Below are positions 1 to 7,445 of a stretch of 18,796 nucleotides of DNA, one piece after another. The stretch is taken from contig NZ_JALOAN010000041.1 of NCBI RefSeq assembly GCF_023228785.1, positions 1-18,796 of the forward strand, given 5' to 3'. A program made the position numbers and the translations under genes. How positions within the stretch are numbered: position 1 is the stretch's first letter; each line of letters opens with the position of its first letter. The DNA is from Sulfurimonas sp. (GTDB lineage Bacteria; Campylobacterota; Campylobacteria; Campylobacterales; Sulfurimonadaceae). A model generated the notes under the pieces. The model ran no database searches. It was not told where the DNA came from and saw only the letters and a list, made by a program, of their open reading frames with translations.

Positions 1-10
1 GTCGCTGCCT

Positions 11-40
11 AGTTGATCAATTTAACAACTCTTCTTTTTT
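11..40 (+). terminator. possible weak terminator of an upstream gene
   Basis: AGTTG (11-15) pairs with CAACT (26-30) around a 10-base loop, and CTTCTTTTTT follows directly. The stem is only 5 bp, so this is weak. It would fit a + strand gene ending at 12 or 16, just inside the left edge of the window. Confidence 0.2.
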
Positions 41-131
41 ACTACAATCACCCTTTTTTTACAATAATAATTAAACGTTTAGAAATTAACTATTTTAATA
101 TTCTTCGCCTATTTAATAATCAACTTAATAT

Positions 132-257
132 GTTAATTATAACTCTAGCGTGACAATTTCAATATTTATTATTAGCATATCAATAGCGATTATTTACATC
201 AATTTAAATATATATGAATTCCAACGCAGAGCATTGGAACTAGTTAATTATAACTCT
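132..257 (+). repeat. 15-base direct repeat, two copies
   Basis: GTTAATTATAACTCT occurs exactly at 132-146 and again at 243-257, a spacing of 111 bases (37 codons). The bases immediately outside differ. It may be a trace of a local duplication or a chance match in AT-rich sequence. Confidence 0.5.
219..239. repeat. small inverted repeat upstream of gmhA
   Basis: TTCCAA (219-224) and TTGGAA (234-239) form a 6 bp stem around a 9-base loop whose inner GC/GC could add two more pairs. There is no T-tract after it, so it is not a terminator. It could be a protein-binding site or chance. Confidence 0.25.
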
Positions 258-267
258 GAAATTAAAA

Positions 268-296
268 TTGCTAAATCACTTTGTTATGCTTATTAT
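268..296 (+). promoter_or_regulatory. candidate sigma-70 promoter for gmhA
   Basis: TTGCTA (268-273, 4 of 6 matches to the -35 consensus) and TATTAT (291-296) are separated by exactly 17 bases. Transcription would start near 303 and leave a leader of about 27 bases before the gmhA ATG at 330. If real, it rules out translation from the in-frame GTG at 150 on this transcript. Confidence 0.3.
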
Positions 297-329
297 GGTA
301 TTATTTCAAATATTATTTTAGGATATTAT

Positions 330-920
330 ATGAAAGAATATATAAAAGATCAGATTAAAAAATCTTATGAAACAAAGATAGCTATTTATGAAAATAATGA
401 ATTACTAAGCAAGATAGAGCAGGTAGCTAAGCTTTGTGTTGAACTATATAGAGGTAAAAATAAGACGATTTTAGCTGGTAATGGTGGTAGTGCTGCGGAT
501 GCACAACATATTGCTGCTGAACTTGTTGGTAGATATGGGTTTGACAGACCATCTATTCCTTCACTTTCACTTACTACTGACACTTCAAACTTAACTGCTA
601 TTGGCAATGATTATGGATATGATAAAGTCTTTTCTCGCCAACTTGAAGGTATGGGTCAAGATGGAGATATTTTTATAGGAATATCTACATCAGGAAATTC
701 TTTAAATATTATCAATGCTTTTAAAGTTGCAAAAGAGAAAAATATAAAAACTGTAGCTTTGGTTGGGCGTGATGGAGGAGAGATGGCAAAGTTGGCTAAT
801 TTTGCTATTATTATCCCATCAAACTCTACCCCTAGAATACAAGAGTCTCATATACTAATAGGACATATTCTTTGTGATATTATTGAAAAAGAAATATTTG
901 GCGAAGGAATAGAAGATTAG
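330..920 (+). CDS. gmhA: GmhA, sedoheptulose-7-phosphate isomerase
   Basis: This cytoplasmic SIS-fold enzyme converts D-sedoheptulose 7-phosphate to D-glycero-D-manno-heptose 7-phosphate, the first step toward ADP-heptose for LPS core. The 196 aa product matches the usual 186-200 aa. The phosphosugar-binding signature NGGSAADAQH lies at 51-60, GNDYG at 92-96 and GISTSGNS at 117-124. The zinc ligands of the E. coli enzyme (His61, Glu65, Gln172, His180) correspond to H60, E64, Q171 and H179 here, so it should be active. The ATG at 330 is chosen because AGGA sits at 320-323 and family length fits; the frame is open back to a GTG at 150, which would add a non-conserved 60-residue extension. gmhB follows after 3 bases, in a likely operon. 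Confidence 0.95.
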   Translation: MKEYIKDQIKKSYETKIAIYENNELLSKIEQVAKLCVELYRGKNKTILAGNGGSAADAQHIAAELVGRYGFDRPSIPSLSLTTDTSNLTAIGNDYGYDKVFSRQLEGMGQDGDIFIGISTSGNSLNIINAFKVAKEKNIKTVALVGRDGGEMAKLANFAIIIPSNSTPRIQESHILIGHILCDIIEKEIFGEGIED

Positions 921-923
921 TTT

Positions 924-1448
924 ATGAATAAGGCACTTTTTCTAGATCGTGATGGTGTTATAAATGTTGAAAAAGAGTATCTTTACAAAATAGATGATTT
1001 TGAATTTATAGATGGTATATTTGACTTATGCAGATATTACCAAGATCTAGGATTTATTATAGTTGTCGTAACTAATCAATCTGGTATAGCAAGAGGTTAT
1101 TATTCAGAGGATGATTTTGAGACTTTAACTTCTTGGATGAAAGGTGAGTTCTTAAAGCAAGATATACTTATATCAAAAGTATATTATTGTCCACACTATC
1201 CTAAAATATCTGGCAAGTGCAGTTGTAGAAAACCTAGTCCTGGAATGATTCTAGATGCAAGTAGGGATTTGAATATAAACTTATCAGAATCAATTATTGT
1301 TGGTGATAAAGAGAGAGATATAGAAGCTGGAATTGCTGCTGGCTTGAAATGTGGATATCTTTTTGATGAATCAAATAATATTAGAGTATCAAAAGCAAAC
1401 AAAATTATTTCAAAATTTAAGGATATTTACGATGTTAATTCTCAATAG
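924..1448 (+). CDS. gmhB: GmhB, heptose-1,7-bisphosphate 7-phosphatase
   Basis: This HAD-superfamily phosphatase removes the 7-phosphate from D-glycero-D-manno-heptose 1,7-bisphosphate, between the two HldE reactions. HAD motif I is DRDGVIN at 8-14 (nucleophile D8, general acid D10), motif II is TNQSG near 50, and the RKPSPGM stretch and GDKERD supply the motif III lysine and motif IV acids. The zinc-binding loop typical of GmhB is intact, with Cys-Pro-His followed by Cys-Ser-Cys. At 174 aa it is the expected length. The start lies 3 bases after gmhA; AAGGA at 904-908 is rather far upstream, so coupling to gmhA translation is likely. HisB-type phosphatases are the main look-alike, but the zinc loop and the gmhA neighbour favour GmhB. 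Confidence 0.92.
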   Translation: MNKALFLDRDGVINVEKEYLYKIDDFEFIDGIFDLCRYYQDLGFIIVVVTNQSGIARGYYSEDDFETLTSWMKGEFLKQDILISKVYYCPHYPKISGKCSCRKPSPGMILDASRDLNINLSESIIVGDKERDIEAGIAAGLKCGYLFDESNNIRVSKANKIISKFKDIYDVNSQ

Positions 1449-1917
1449 CGGTGGAACATTTAACAAAAAATACAATTCTAGAACAGGGAATTTGGAGATT
1501 CTGTTTAATAATGAAATTATAAAAAAAATTTTGAAAAGTACAACATTTGAGTATGATTTATCTGGTGCCATATACAAGGATAGTCTTGACATGGATATGG
1601 GTGATAGAAAGATGATCGCTAGTATCATTATGGAGTCAACTGATGATACTTTTATAATAGTCCATGGAACAGATACTATGGATATTACAGCTGAATTTTT
1701 ATCTGAGATATTTGAAGATAGAAAAATCATACTTACAGGATCTATGAAACCGTTTGAGATAAACAAGATTGAAGCTACTCTAAATCTTGGGATGGCCATA
1801 GGATTTCTTAGGGCAAAACCTCAAAATGGCGTATATATCTGCATGAATGGTTTAATAGAGTTATCTAAAAATATTGCAAAAAACAAATCTTTAGGAAAGT
1901 TTGAGCTTGTCAAATAA
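1432..1917 (+). CDS. single-domain asparaginase-like protein
   Basis: The 161 aa product corresponds to only the N-terminal domain of type I/II L-asparaginases, which are normally about 330 aa. SGGTF at 6-10 carries T9 (equivalent of catalytic Thr12), Y14 may be the flap tyrosine, HGTDTM at 79-84 carries T80-D81 (Thr89-Asp90), LTGSMKP follows at 101-107, and K150 or K152 falls where Lys162 should be. The active-site set of this domain therefore looks present while the C-terminal domain is absent; no frameshift explains this, because ccoI begins immediately. The ATG at 1432 has AAGGA at 1419-1423 and overlaps gmhB by 17 bases; its end overlaps ccoI. An earlier in-frame ATG at 1351 lies inside gmhB and is less likely. 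Whether it hydrolyses asparagine is unknown. Confidence 0.85.
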   Translation: MLILNSGGTFNKKYNSRTGNLEILFNNEIIKKILKSTTFEYDLSGAIYKDSLDMDMGDRKMIASIIMESTDDTFIIVHGTDTMDITAEFLSEIFEDRKIILTGSMKPFEINKIEATLNLGMAIGFLRAKPQNGVYICMNGLIELSKNIAKNKSLGKFELVK

Positions 1918-4309
1918 AGTAGCTTGTAGTCATTGTCATCTTGTGTTTGATGAAGCTGTTATGATAAAAGATAGTGATCACTACTTTTGTTGTAATGGCT
2001 GTCAAGGTATTTTCAAACTTCTTAGCGATGAAGGGTTTGACAGTTTTTATGATAAAACTGCAAATGTAAAACTCTCACCTCCTATAGAGAAATTTGAAGA
2101 TTCTTCAACTTTTGATAGTGAGTCTTTTAGAGATGCTTTTGTAAAGACAAATAGTGATGGATTTAGTGAAATTGCACTTATTATACAAGGTATTCACTGC
2201 TCTGCTTGTGTTTGGTTAAATGAAAAAGCTCTTCATAAGATGGATGGGGTTATAGAAGTAAATATTAACTTTACTAACAACAAAGCTACTGTAGTTTGGG
2301 CAGATGACGTCGTAAAGCTCTCTGCTATTATAGAGATGATTCGCTCTATTGGTTATGATGCTTTTGCTTATGATTCATCAATACAAGAGGTTTATGCAAA
2401 CAAAGAAAGAAAATCATACTACTTGAAGATGGCAGTGGCAATATTTGCATCTATGAATATTATGTGGATAGCAGTGGCTCAATATGCTGGATATTTTACT
2501 GGAATTACTCAAGAGATTAAAACTATTTTAAATATAGCGGAGTGGATTTTAGCTACTCCTGTACTCTTTTATAGTGGTTGGGTTTTTTTTAGAGGTGCAT
2601 ATTATGGTCTAAGAAATAGAGTTGTAAATATGGATTTAATGGTCGCAACTGGAGCATTACTTACATATATATATTCTATTTATATAACTGTGACAGAATA
2701 TGGAGAGGCATACTTTGATTCTGTTAGTATGATTATAACCTTTGTACTTATTGGAAAGTTTTTAGAAGTATTAAGTAAAAAAAATGCGGCAGACACACTT
2801 GATATCATTGGTAAACATATCCCTAGTGAGATAAAAATTATTTTGGATGATACTATCATTTCTTGTAAGTTAGAAAATGTAAAAGTTGGAAATATCGTAG
2901 TTGTGTCATCTGGTGAGAGAGTTTTACTTGATGGCGAAATTGTAAAAGGGCAAGGTTCTTTTGATGAATCTAACTTAACGGGAGAGAGTGAGCCGATTTA
3001 TAAAAAAGCAGGCGATATCGTTATTAGCGGGACCACAAGTATAGATGCAGATGTTTATTTTAGAGCTACAAAGGACTTTAAACACTCGACTCTTTCAAAT
3101 CTTGTCACTCTACTTGAATCTGCAATAAACAAAAAACCAAAAATACAGCAGATGGCAAATAGACTCTCAGAACACTTTTCATCTGTCATATTAGGATTTA
3201 GCTTTTTAACATTTCTTGTGTGGTTTATGATAGGTAACGGATTTGAGACTTCTTTTATGATAGCTATCTCTGTAATTGTTATAGCCTGTCCTTGTGCTTT
3301 AGCTCTTGCTACACCAGTTGCTACTCTTGTTGGGCTGAACCTTGGTGCAAAGAGAGGCATCCTCTTTAAAGAGGCGGCTCAAATTGAGACTATGGCAAAG
3401 GTTGATACTTTAGTCTTGGATAAAACTGGAACTATCACAGTCGGAAAACCGGAGGTTATAAAAGAAAATGTGTTTGAAGAGTTTGACAAAATGTTGTTGT
3501 ACTCTCTTGTAAAACTATCAAAACATCCTGTTGCATCTGGGATTTGTATATATTTAGAGAATAATGACGACAAGTTAAAAGAGATCTTATTTGATGAATT
3601 TTCTCAAATTCCAGCTTGTGGCATAAAAGCAAAATATAAAAACAAAGAGATATTGGGTGGAAACTTAAAACTCTTAAAGCAACACGATATAACTATTGAC
3701 TTTGTAAGCGATAACACAGTTTTTTACTATGCTATTGATAACAAAATTGTTTGCATATATGAGCTCAGTGATAAGATAAAAGAGAGTGCAAAAGAGCTTA
3801 TACTTGAGATGCAAAAAAGAGATATAAATGTCGTAATGCTTACAGGAGACAATGAAAAGAGTGCTAGAAGTGTGGCAAGCAAGGTTGGCATTACTGAGCT
3901 TTACTATGAACAAACTCCAGAGGATAAATCTAACTTTATAGAGTCTCTTCATGCGCAAAACAGAAGTGTAGTTATGGTTGGTGATGGAGTTAATGATATA
4001 TTGGCACTCTCAAGAGCAGATATTGGTATAGTTATGGGAAGTGGAAGTGATATAGCTGTGGAGATTGGTGATGTAGTTTTATTGAATAACTCTCTAACTT
4101 CACTTAAAGATGCATTTAAGATAAGTAAAATCACTTTTGGACTAATCAAACAAAACCTTTTTATATCTTTAGTCTATAATGCTATTACTATACCACTTGC
4201 TATGGCGGGATATGTTATCCCACTTGTAGCTGCAATATCGATGTCTTTTAGTTCGCTTTTAGTAGTTGGTAATTCGCTGAGAATAAAATATAAGTTTAAA
4301 CAAAAGTAG
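1901..4309 (+). CDS. ccoI: CcoI, copper P1B-type ATPase for cbb3 oxidase assembly
   Basis: This inner-membrane copper-exporting ATPase of the FixI/CcoI group supplies copper to the cbb3 cytochrome c oxidase. In order, its 802 aa show an N-terminal cysteine domain (C9-x2-C12, then C30-C31-x2-C34) typical of CcoI, an HMA domain with CSAC at 100-103, about eight membrane helices, TGES at 360-363 (actuator), CPC at 463-465 (membrane metal site), DKTGT at 507-511 (phosphorylated Asp507), HP at 542-543, and GDGVND at 694-699. All P-type motifs are intact. The start is a TTG. AGGAAAG at 1893-1899 is very close to the TTG at 1901 and better placed for a second in-frame TTG at 1907, which would give an 800 aa product. 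Overlap with the asparaginase-like gene and adjacency to ccoS support co-expression. Confidence 0.95.
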   Translation: MSLSNKVACSHCHLVFDEAVMIKDSDHYFCCNGCQGIFKLLSDEGFDSFYDKTANVKLSPPIEKFEDSSTFDSESFRDAFVKTNSDGFSEIALIIQGIHCSACVWLNEKALHKMDGVIEVNINFTNNKATVVWADDVVKLSAIIEMIRSIGYDAFAYDSSIQEVYANKERKSYYLKMAVAIFASMNIMWIAVAQYAGYFTGITQEIKTILNIAEWILATPVLFYSGWVFFRGAYYGLRNRVVNMDLMVATGALLTYIYSIYITVTEYGEAYFDSVSMIITFVLIGKFLEVLSKKNAADTLDIIGKHIPSEIKIILDDTIISCKLENVKVGNIVVVSSGERVLLDGEIVKGQGSFDESNLTGESEPIYKKAGDIVISGTTSIDADVYFRATKDFKHSTLSNLVTLLESAINKKPKIQQMANRLSEHFSSVILGFSFLTFLVWFMIGNGFETSFMIAISVIVIACPCALALATPVATLVGLNLGAKRGILFKEAAQIETMAKVDTLVLDKTGTITVGKPEVIKENVFEEFDKMLLYSLVKLSKHPVASGICIYLENNDDKLKEILFDEFSQIPACGIKAKYKNKEILGGNLKLLKQHDITIDFVSDNTVFYYAIDNKIVCIYELSDKIKESAKELILEMQKRDINVVMLTGDNEKSARSVASKVGITELYYEQTPEDKSNFIESLHAQNRSVVMVGDGVNDILALSRADIGIVMGSGSDIAVEIGDVVLLNNSLTSLKDAFKISKITFGLIKQNLFISLVYNAITIPLAMAGYVIPLVAAISMSFSSLLVVGNSLRIKYKFKQK

Positions 4310-4318
4310 AGGTAGAAA

Positions 4319-4534
4319 ATGAATAACTGGGTAATAGCTATGATGTTAGGTGTCTCTATTTTTTTAGGAGCTGTTGCACTTTTTGCATTTCTTTGGGCTA
4401 TAAAAAATGGGCAGTTTGATGATGAAGAGAAGTTTTTAAATGCAGCAAAGTTCGATGGAGAAGATGAACTAAATGATGCATTTAAACAAGAGCAAAAGAA
4501 AAAAGCTTTGAAAAAAGATTATCGACCTGAGTAG
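4319..4534 (+). CDS. ccoS: CcoS, cbb3 oxidase maturation protein
   Basis: This 71 aa single-pass membrane protein is needed to insert heme b and copper into the cbb3 oxidase. The membrane helix spans about residues 5-27 and runs into the family signature FLWAIKNGQFDDEE at 24-37; the tail is charged and probably cytoplasmic. It starts 9 bases after ccoI with AGAGGT at 4308-4313 as ribosome binding site. The ccoI-ccoS pair is the end of the well-known ccoGHIS set; ccoG and ccoH are not in the window. A bidirectional terminator follows. Confidence 0.95.
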   Translation: MNNWVIAMMLGVSIFLGAVALFAFLWAIKNGQFDDEEKFLNAAKFDGEDELNDAFKQEQKKKALKKDYRPE

Positions 4535-4571
4535 AGAGAAGTTGGTAAAATTAAATAAGAAGTGTTTAAAT

Positions 4572-4596
4572 AAACTGCTCATTTATGAGCAGTTTT
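4572..4596. terminator. bidirectional terminator between ccoS and the cytochrome gene
   Basis: AAACTGCTCAT (4572-4582) is perfectly complementary to ATGAGCAGTTT (4585-4595), an 11 bp stem with a minimal loop (about 4 bases once the innermost pair opens). The + strand continues with a short T run; the - strand continues with TTTATTTAAAC. It lies between two converging genes and can serve both. Confidence 0.8.
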
Positions 4597-4605
4597 GAAG
4601 ATAAA

Positions 4606-4893
4606 TTATTTACCTATAGTTTGTGCAAAAGCATCTAATTCTTCATCAGAGTACTTAGCTACTTGACCTTTCATAAGACCTTTCATTGGGCCACCGTAAC
4701 TGCCATCTTTATATCCCTTAAGAGAAGTTGCAATTTCAGCATGTGTCATCTCAGCAACATTTTTAGACTTTCCTAGAGCTGCTTTAGTCCAGTCAGCACC
4801 GTGACAAGATGTACATGCTTTGCCATTTACTGCTGCCATAGATGCTGTTGCTAATGCTAAAGAAGCTACTGTAGCGATTACGATTTTTTTCAT
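4606..4893 (-). CDS. small periplasmic cytochrome c (c553 type)
   Basis: This is a secreted class I c-type cytochrome of 95 aa, likely an electron shuttle to cbb3 oxidase or another periplasmic partner. It has a signal peptide at about 1-20 (Lys-Lys, hydrophobic core, SMA-A cleavage region), the heme-attachment motif C27-T-S-C30-H31, and candidate axial methionines in the GGPMKGLMKGQ segment. The C-terminal part (YSDEELDAFAQTI) is the usual last helix of c553 proteins. The start has AAGGA at 4902-4906 (- strand). It is transcribed alone, divergently from hldD. The proximity to ccoI-ccoS suggests, but does not prove, a link to the terminal oxidase. Confidence 0.93.
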   Translation of the reverse strand: MKKIVIATVASLALATASMAAVNGKACTSCHGADWTKAALGKSKNVAEMTHAEIATSLKGYKDGSYGGPMKGLMKGQVAKYSDEELDAFAQTIGK

Positions 4894-4924
4894 TTTTTTT
4901 CCTTAAAGATTAATTTTCGGCTCA

Positions 4925-4930
4925 ATTATA
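4925..4930 (-). promoter_or_regulatory. -10 box of the cytochrome c gene
   Basis: On the - strand this reads TATAAT, a perfect -10. Transcription would begin about 7 bases downstream, leaving a leader of roughly 25 bases with the AAGGA site. No good -35 is visible, which is normal for Campylobacterota. Confidence 0.5.
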
Positions 4931-4969
4931 GTGCGTTGAGTCTTAAATACTTGTTAATGAAGGATAGTG

Positions 4970-4986
4970 TATGATTTTATTAAAAT
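4970..4986 (+). promoter_or_regulatory. candidate -10 region for hldD
   Basis: TATGAT (4970-4975) and TAAAAT (4981-4986) are both possible -10 boxes ahead of hldD at 5008. Neither has a convincing -35 box. One of them should drive the hldD-hldE-YfaZ unit, because the gene upstream runs the other way. Confidence 0.25.
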
Positions 4987-5007
4987 AATGTGAGAATGGA
5001 TGAGTAA

Positions 5008-6018
5008 ATGAGATACATAGAAGATGATTTAACAAATAAAACGATTTTAATAACTGGCGGGGCTGGATTTATAGGTTCAAACCTAGCTTTTTACTTTCAA
5101 AATAACCATCCAGATGCGAAGATAGTGGTGCTTGATAGTTTTAGAAGCTCTTATGTGCTTTCAAATGGGAACTTAAAGAGTTTTGGACACTTTAAAAACC
5201 TTATAGGCTTTAATGGGGAAATTATTAGCGGAGATATAAATGACAAAGATCTACTCCTAGATCTAGAAATAAATTACAAATTTGATTATATTTTTCATGA
5301 AGCTGCTATCTCTGACACTACTGCTCAAGAGCAAGATCTAATGATAAAAACAAATGTAAATGCTTATAAAGATCTCTTAGACCTAGCGATCAGACATGGT
5401 GCAAATATGATCTATGCATCTTCAGCTGCAACTTATGGAAATGCAGAGTCACCTCAAAGAGTAGGAAGAGAAGCACCAAACAATGTTTATGGTTTCTCAA
5501 AACTTTGTATGGATAACTTAAGCCGTGACTATATTAAAGAGTGTGATATCTCTATAATAGGGCTTAGATATTTTAATGTTTATGGAAAGGGAGAGTATTT
5601 TAAAAACACTACTGCCTCTATGGTTTTGCAGTTTGGACATCAGATCTTAGCAGGTAAAAATCCTAGACTTTTTGAGGGAAGCGACAAGATACTCCGAGAT
5701 TTTATATATATAGAAGACATTATCCAAGCCAATATAAAAGCCATGATGTCAAAAAAAAGTGGTGTTTATAATGTAGGTACAGGAGTGCCAAGAAGCTTTC
5801 AAGACATAGTTGACATTCTCCAAAAGGAGTTAGGAACTAATCTAGCATGTGAGTATATGCCAAACCCATTTGTAGGAAGTTATCAGTTTCATACAGAGGC
5901 TGATATAGAGACTACTAGAGAGGCTCTAGGTTATGAACCAGCCTATGATATGGAAGATGCCATTAAAGACTATGTTGGTGAGATAAAGAGGGTTTATGAG
6001 CAAGAAGTAAAAGCATGA
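5008..6018 (+). CDS. hldD: HldD, ADP-glyceromanno-heptose 6-epimerase
   Basis: This NAD(P)-dependent short-chain epimerase makes ADP-L-glycero-D-manno-heptose from the D,D isomer, the last step of the pathway. The Rossmann signature GGAGFIG is at 17-23, the catalytic YxxxK is Y161-K165, and the HldD-type segments LRYFNVYGKGE and RDFIYIED are present. At 336 aa it is a little longer than the E. coli enzyme (310 aa). The ATG at 5008 has GGATGAG just upstream. The stop TGA overlaps the hldE ATG (ATGA, 4 bases), indicating translational coupling. It is the first gene of a three-gene unit. Generic NAD-sugar epimerases are the alternative, but the hldE partner makes HldD nearly certain. Confidence 0.95.
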   Translation: MRYIEDDLTNKTILITGGAGFIGSNLAFYFQNNHPDAKIVVLDSFRSSYVLSNGNLKSFGHFKNLIGFNGEIISGDINDKDLLLDLEINYKFDYIFHEAAISDTTAQEQDLMIKTNVNAYKDLLDLAIRHGANMIYASSAATYGNAESPQRVGREAPNNVYGFSKLCMDNLSRDYIKECDISIIGLRYFNVYGKGEYFKNTTASMVLQFGHQILAGKNPRLFEGSDKILRDFIYIEDIIQANIKAMMSKKSGVYNVGTGVPRSFQDIVDILQKELGTNLACEYMPNPFVGSYQFHTEADIETTREALGYEPAYDMEDAIKDYVGEIKRVYEQEVKA

Positions 6019-7445
6019 AATTTTTAAAAAATTACACTCCAAAGATCCTAGTTATTGGTGATTTGATGATAGATCACTATTTGTGGGGAAGTTGTGAGAG
6101 AATATCTCCCGAAGCTCCTGTTCAAGTAGTTGATATTGCCAAAGAGACAACGGTTTTAGGTGGAGCTGGAAATGTTATTAATAACCTCAAAGCATTGGGT
6201 GCAGATGTGAGTGTTAGTAGTGTTATTGGTGATGATGATAATGGCGTTGAGCTAAAAGAGATGTTAAAAATCATTAATGTAGATAGTTCAAATATCATAA
6301 TTCAAAAGGGAAGAACTACTTCTAAGAAGAGCCGTATCATAGCAGTTGGTCAGCAAATATTGAGATATGACAAAGAGAGTAAAAATGAGATTAAAGAGGA
6401 GAGTGAATTTAAGATAATAGAATCCATATCTAAAAATATAGCCTCTTTTGATACATTAATTTTGTCTGATTATGGCAAGGGAGTTTTAACAACTTCACTT
6501 TGTCAACAAGTAATATCTTTAGCAAATAAAAATGGTGTAAAAGTTTTAGTAGATCCCAAAGGTAGTGACTTCTCAAAATACAAGGGATCGTATCTTTTAA
6601 CTCCAAATAAAAAAGAGGCAATGTTAGCGTCAAAAATAGAGATAAAAGATGAGGAGTCTCTAAGAGCAGCTCTTGTTAAACTTAAAGATGAATTAGATCT
6701 AAATATATCACTTATAACACTCTCGGAGGACGGAATTGCTATATATGAAAATGAGCTTAAGCGATTTGCTACTGTTGCTAAAGAAGTTTTTGATGTAACT
6801 GGTGCTGGAGATACGGTTATTGCATCTATTGCCTTTGCTCTTAGTGCTTCAAAATCGATTGAAGAAGCTGCTTCATTTGCAAACTTAGCTGCTGGTGTTG
6901 TTGTTGGAAAACTAGGATCTGCTACAGTTACAATTGATGAGATAGAAGAGTATGAAGCATCGCTACATAAAAGTACATCAGATGCGCATATTAAGAGTTT
7001 TGAAGATATAAAAAACATAGTAGAGAGATATAGAGCAAATGGCAAAAAAGTTGTCTTTACAAATGGCTGTTTTGACATCTTACATGTTGGACATGTTAAG
7101 TACTTGCAAGAGGCTAAAAGCTTTGGAGATGTGCTTATAGTTGGTCTAAACTCAGATGCCTCAGTCTCAAGACTAAAAGGACCTGAGCGTCCTGTAAATC
7201 TTGCAGAGGATAGAGCTTATATACTTGCAGCTCTTGAAGCCGTTGACTTTGTAGTTCCTTTTGAAGATGATACACCTTATGATCTTATAAAGATGATACA
7301 GCCGCATACGCTAGTAAAAGGTGGAGATTATGAGGGAATGGATGTAGTTGGAACTGAGTTTGCTAGTGAGTTAAAGCTTGTTGGTTTTGTCGATGGCAAG
7401 AGTACAACAAAAACAATCCAAAAAATACAAGGAACTTCATGTTAA
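6015..7445 (+). CDS. hldE: HldE, bifunctional heptose-7-P kinase / heptose-1-P adenylyltransferase
   Basis: This is a two-domain cytoplasmic enzyme of 476 aa, essentially the E. coli HldE length (477). The N-terminal ribokinase (PfkB) domain, about residues 1-320, phosphorylates heptose 7-phosphate at C1; it shows DLMIDHYLWG and GGAGNV near the start and the VTGAGD motif at 261-266 with catalytic D266. The C-terminal cytidylyltransferase-like domain, about 345-476, adds AMP; it shows TNGCFDILHVGH with HVGH at 357-360 and LNSD. The two domains are split into separate genes in some bacteria but fused here. The start overlaps hldD by 4 bases, and its last codons overlap the next gene by 7 bases. 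Confidence 0.96.
   Translation: MKFLKNYTPKILVIGDLMIDHYLWGSCERISPEAPVQVVDIAKETTVLGGAGNVINNLKALGADVSVSSVIGDDDNGVELKEMLKIINVDSSNIIIQKGRTTSKKSRIIAVGQQILRYDKESKNEIKEESEFKIIESISKNIASFDTLILSDYGKGVLTTSLCQQVISLANKNGVKVLVDPKGSDFSKYKGSYLLTPNKKEAMLASKIEIKDEESLRAALVKLKDELDLNISLITLSEDGIAIYENELKRFATVAKEVFDVTGAGDTVIASIAFALSASKSIEEAASFANLAAGVVVGKLGSATVTIDEIEEYEASLHKSTSDAHIKSFEDIKNIVERYRANGKKVVFTNGCFDILHVGHVKYLQEAKSFGDVLIVGLNSDASVSRLKGPERPVNLAEDRAYILAALEAVDFVVPFEDDTPYDLIKMIQPHTLVKGGDYEGMDVVGTEFASELKLVGFVDGKSTTKTIQKIQGTSC

Larger units (their letters stand above)
1..329. other. AT-rich leader region without a convincing gene
   Basis: No recognisable gene begins or ends with confidence here. The first dozen bases may be the tail of a + strand gene, because two frames stop at 10-12 and 14-16. 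A small hairpin with a T-rich tail follows. The gmhA frame stays open without a stop from 150 (a GTG) to the gmhA start, about 60 codons. Its translation is rich in Ile, Asn and Tyr and has no motif I recognise. A 15-base direct repeat and a small inverted repeat also lie here. A promoter for gmhA is the most likely functional content. Confidence 0.5.

Noticed and set aside
4996..5011. Tiny start-stop frames (ATG GAT GAG TAA; ATG AGT AAA TGA) touching the hldD start
   Set aside because: Three-codon frames arise easily in AT-rich DNA, and GGATGAG there is more simply the hldD ribosome binding site.
6503..7078. Long open frame on the - strand inside hldE
   Set aside because: It is the antisense shadow of a strongly conserved enzyme and has a low-complexity Ser/Ala composition with no motif.
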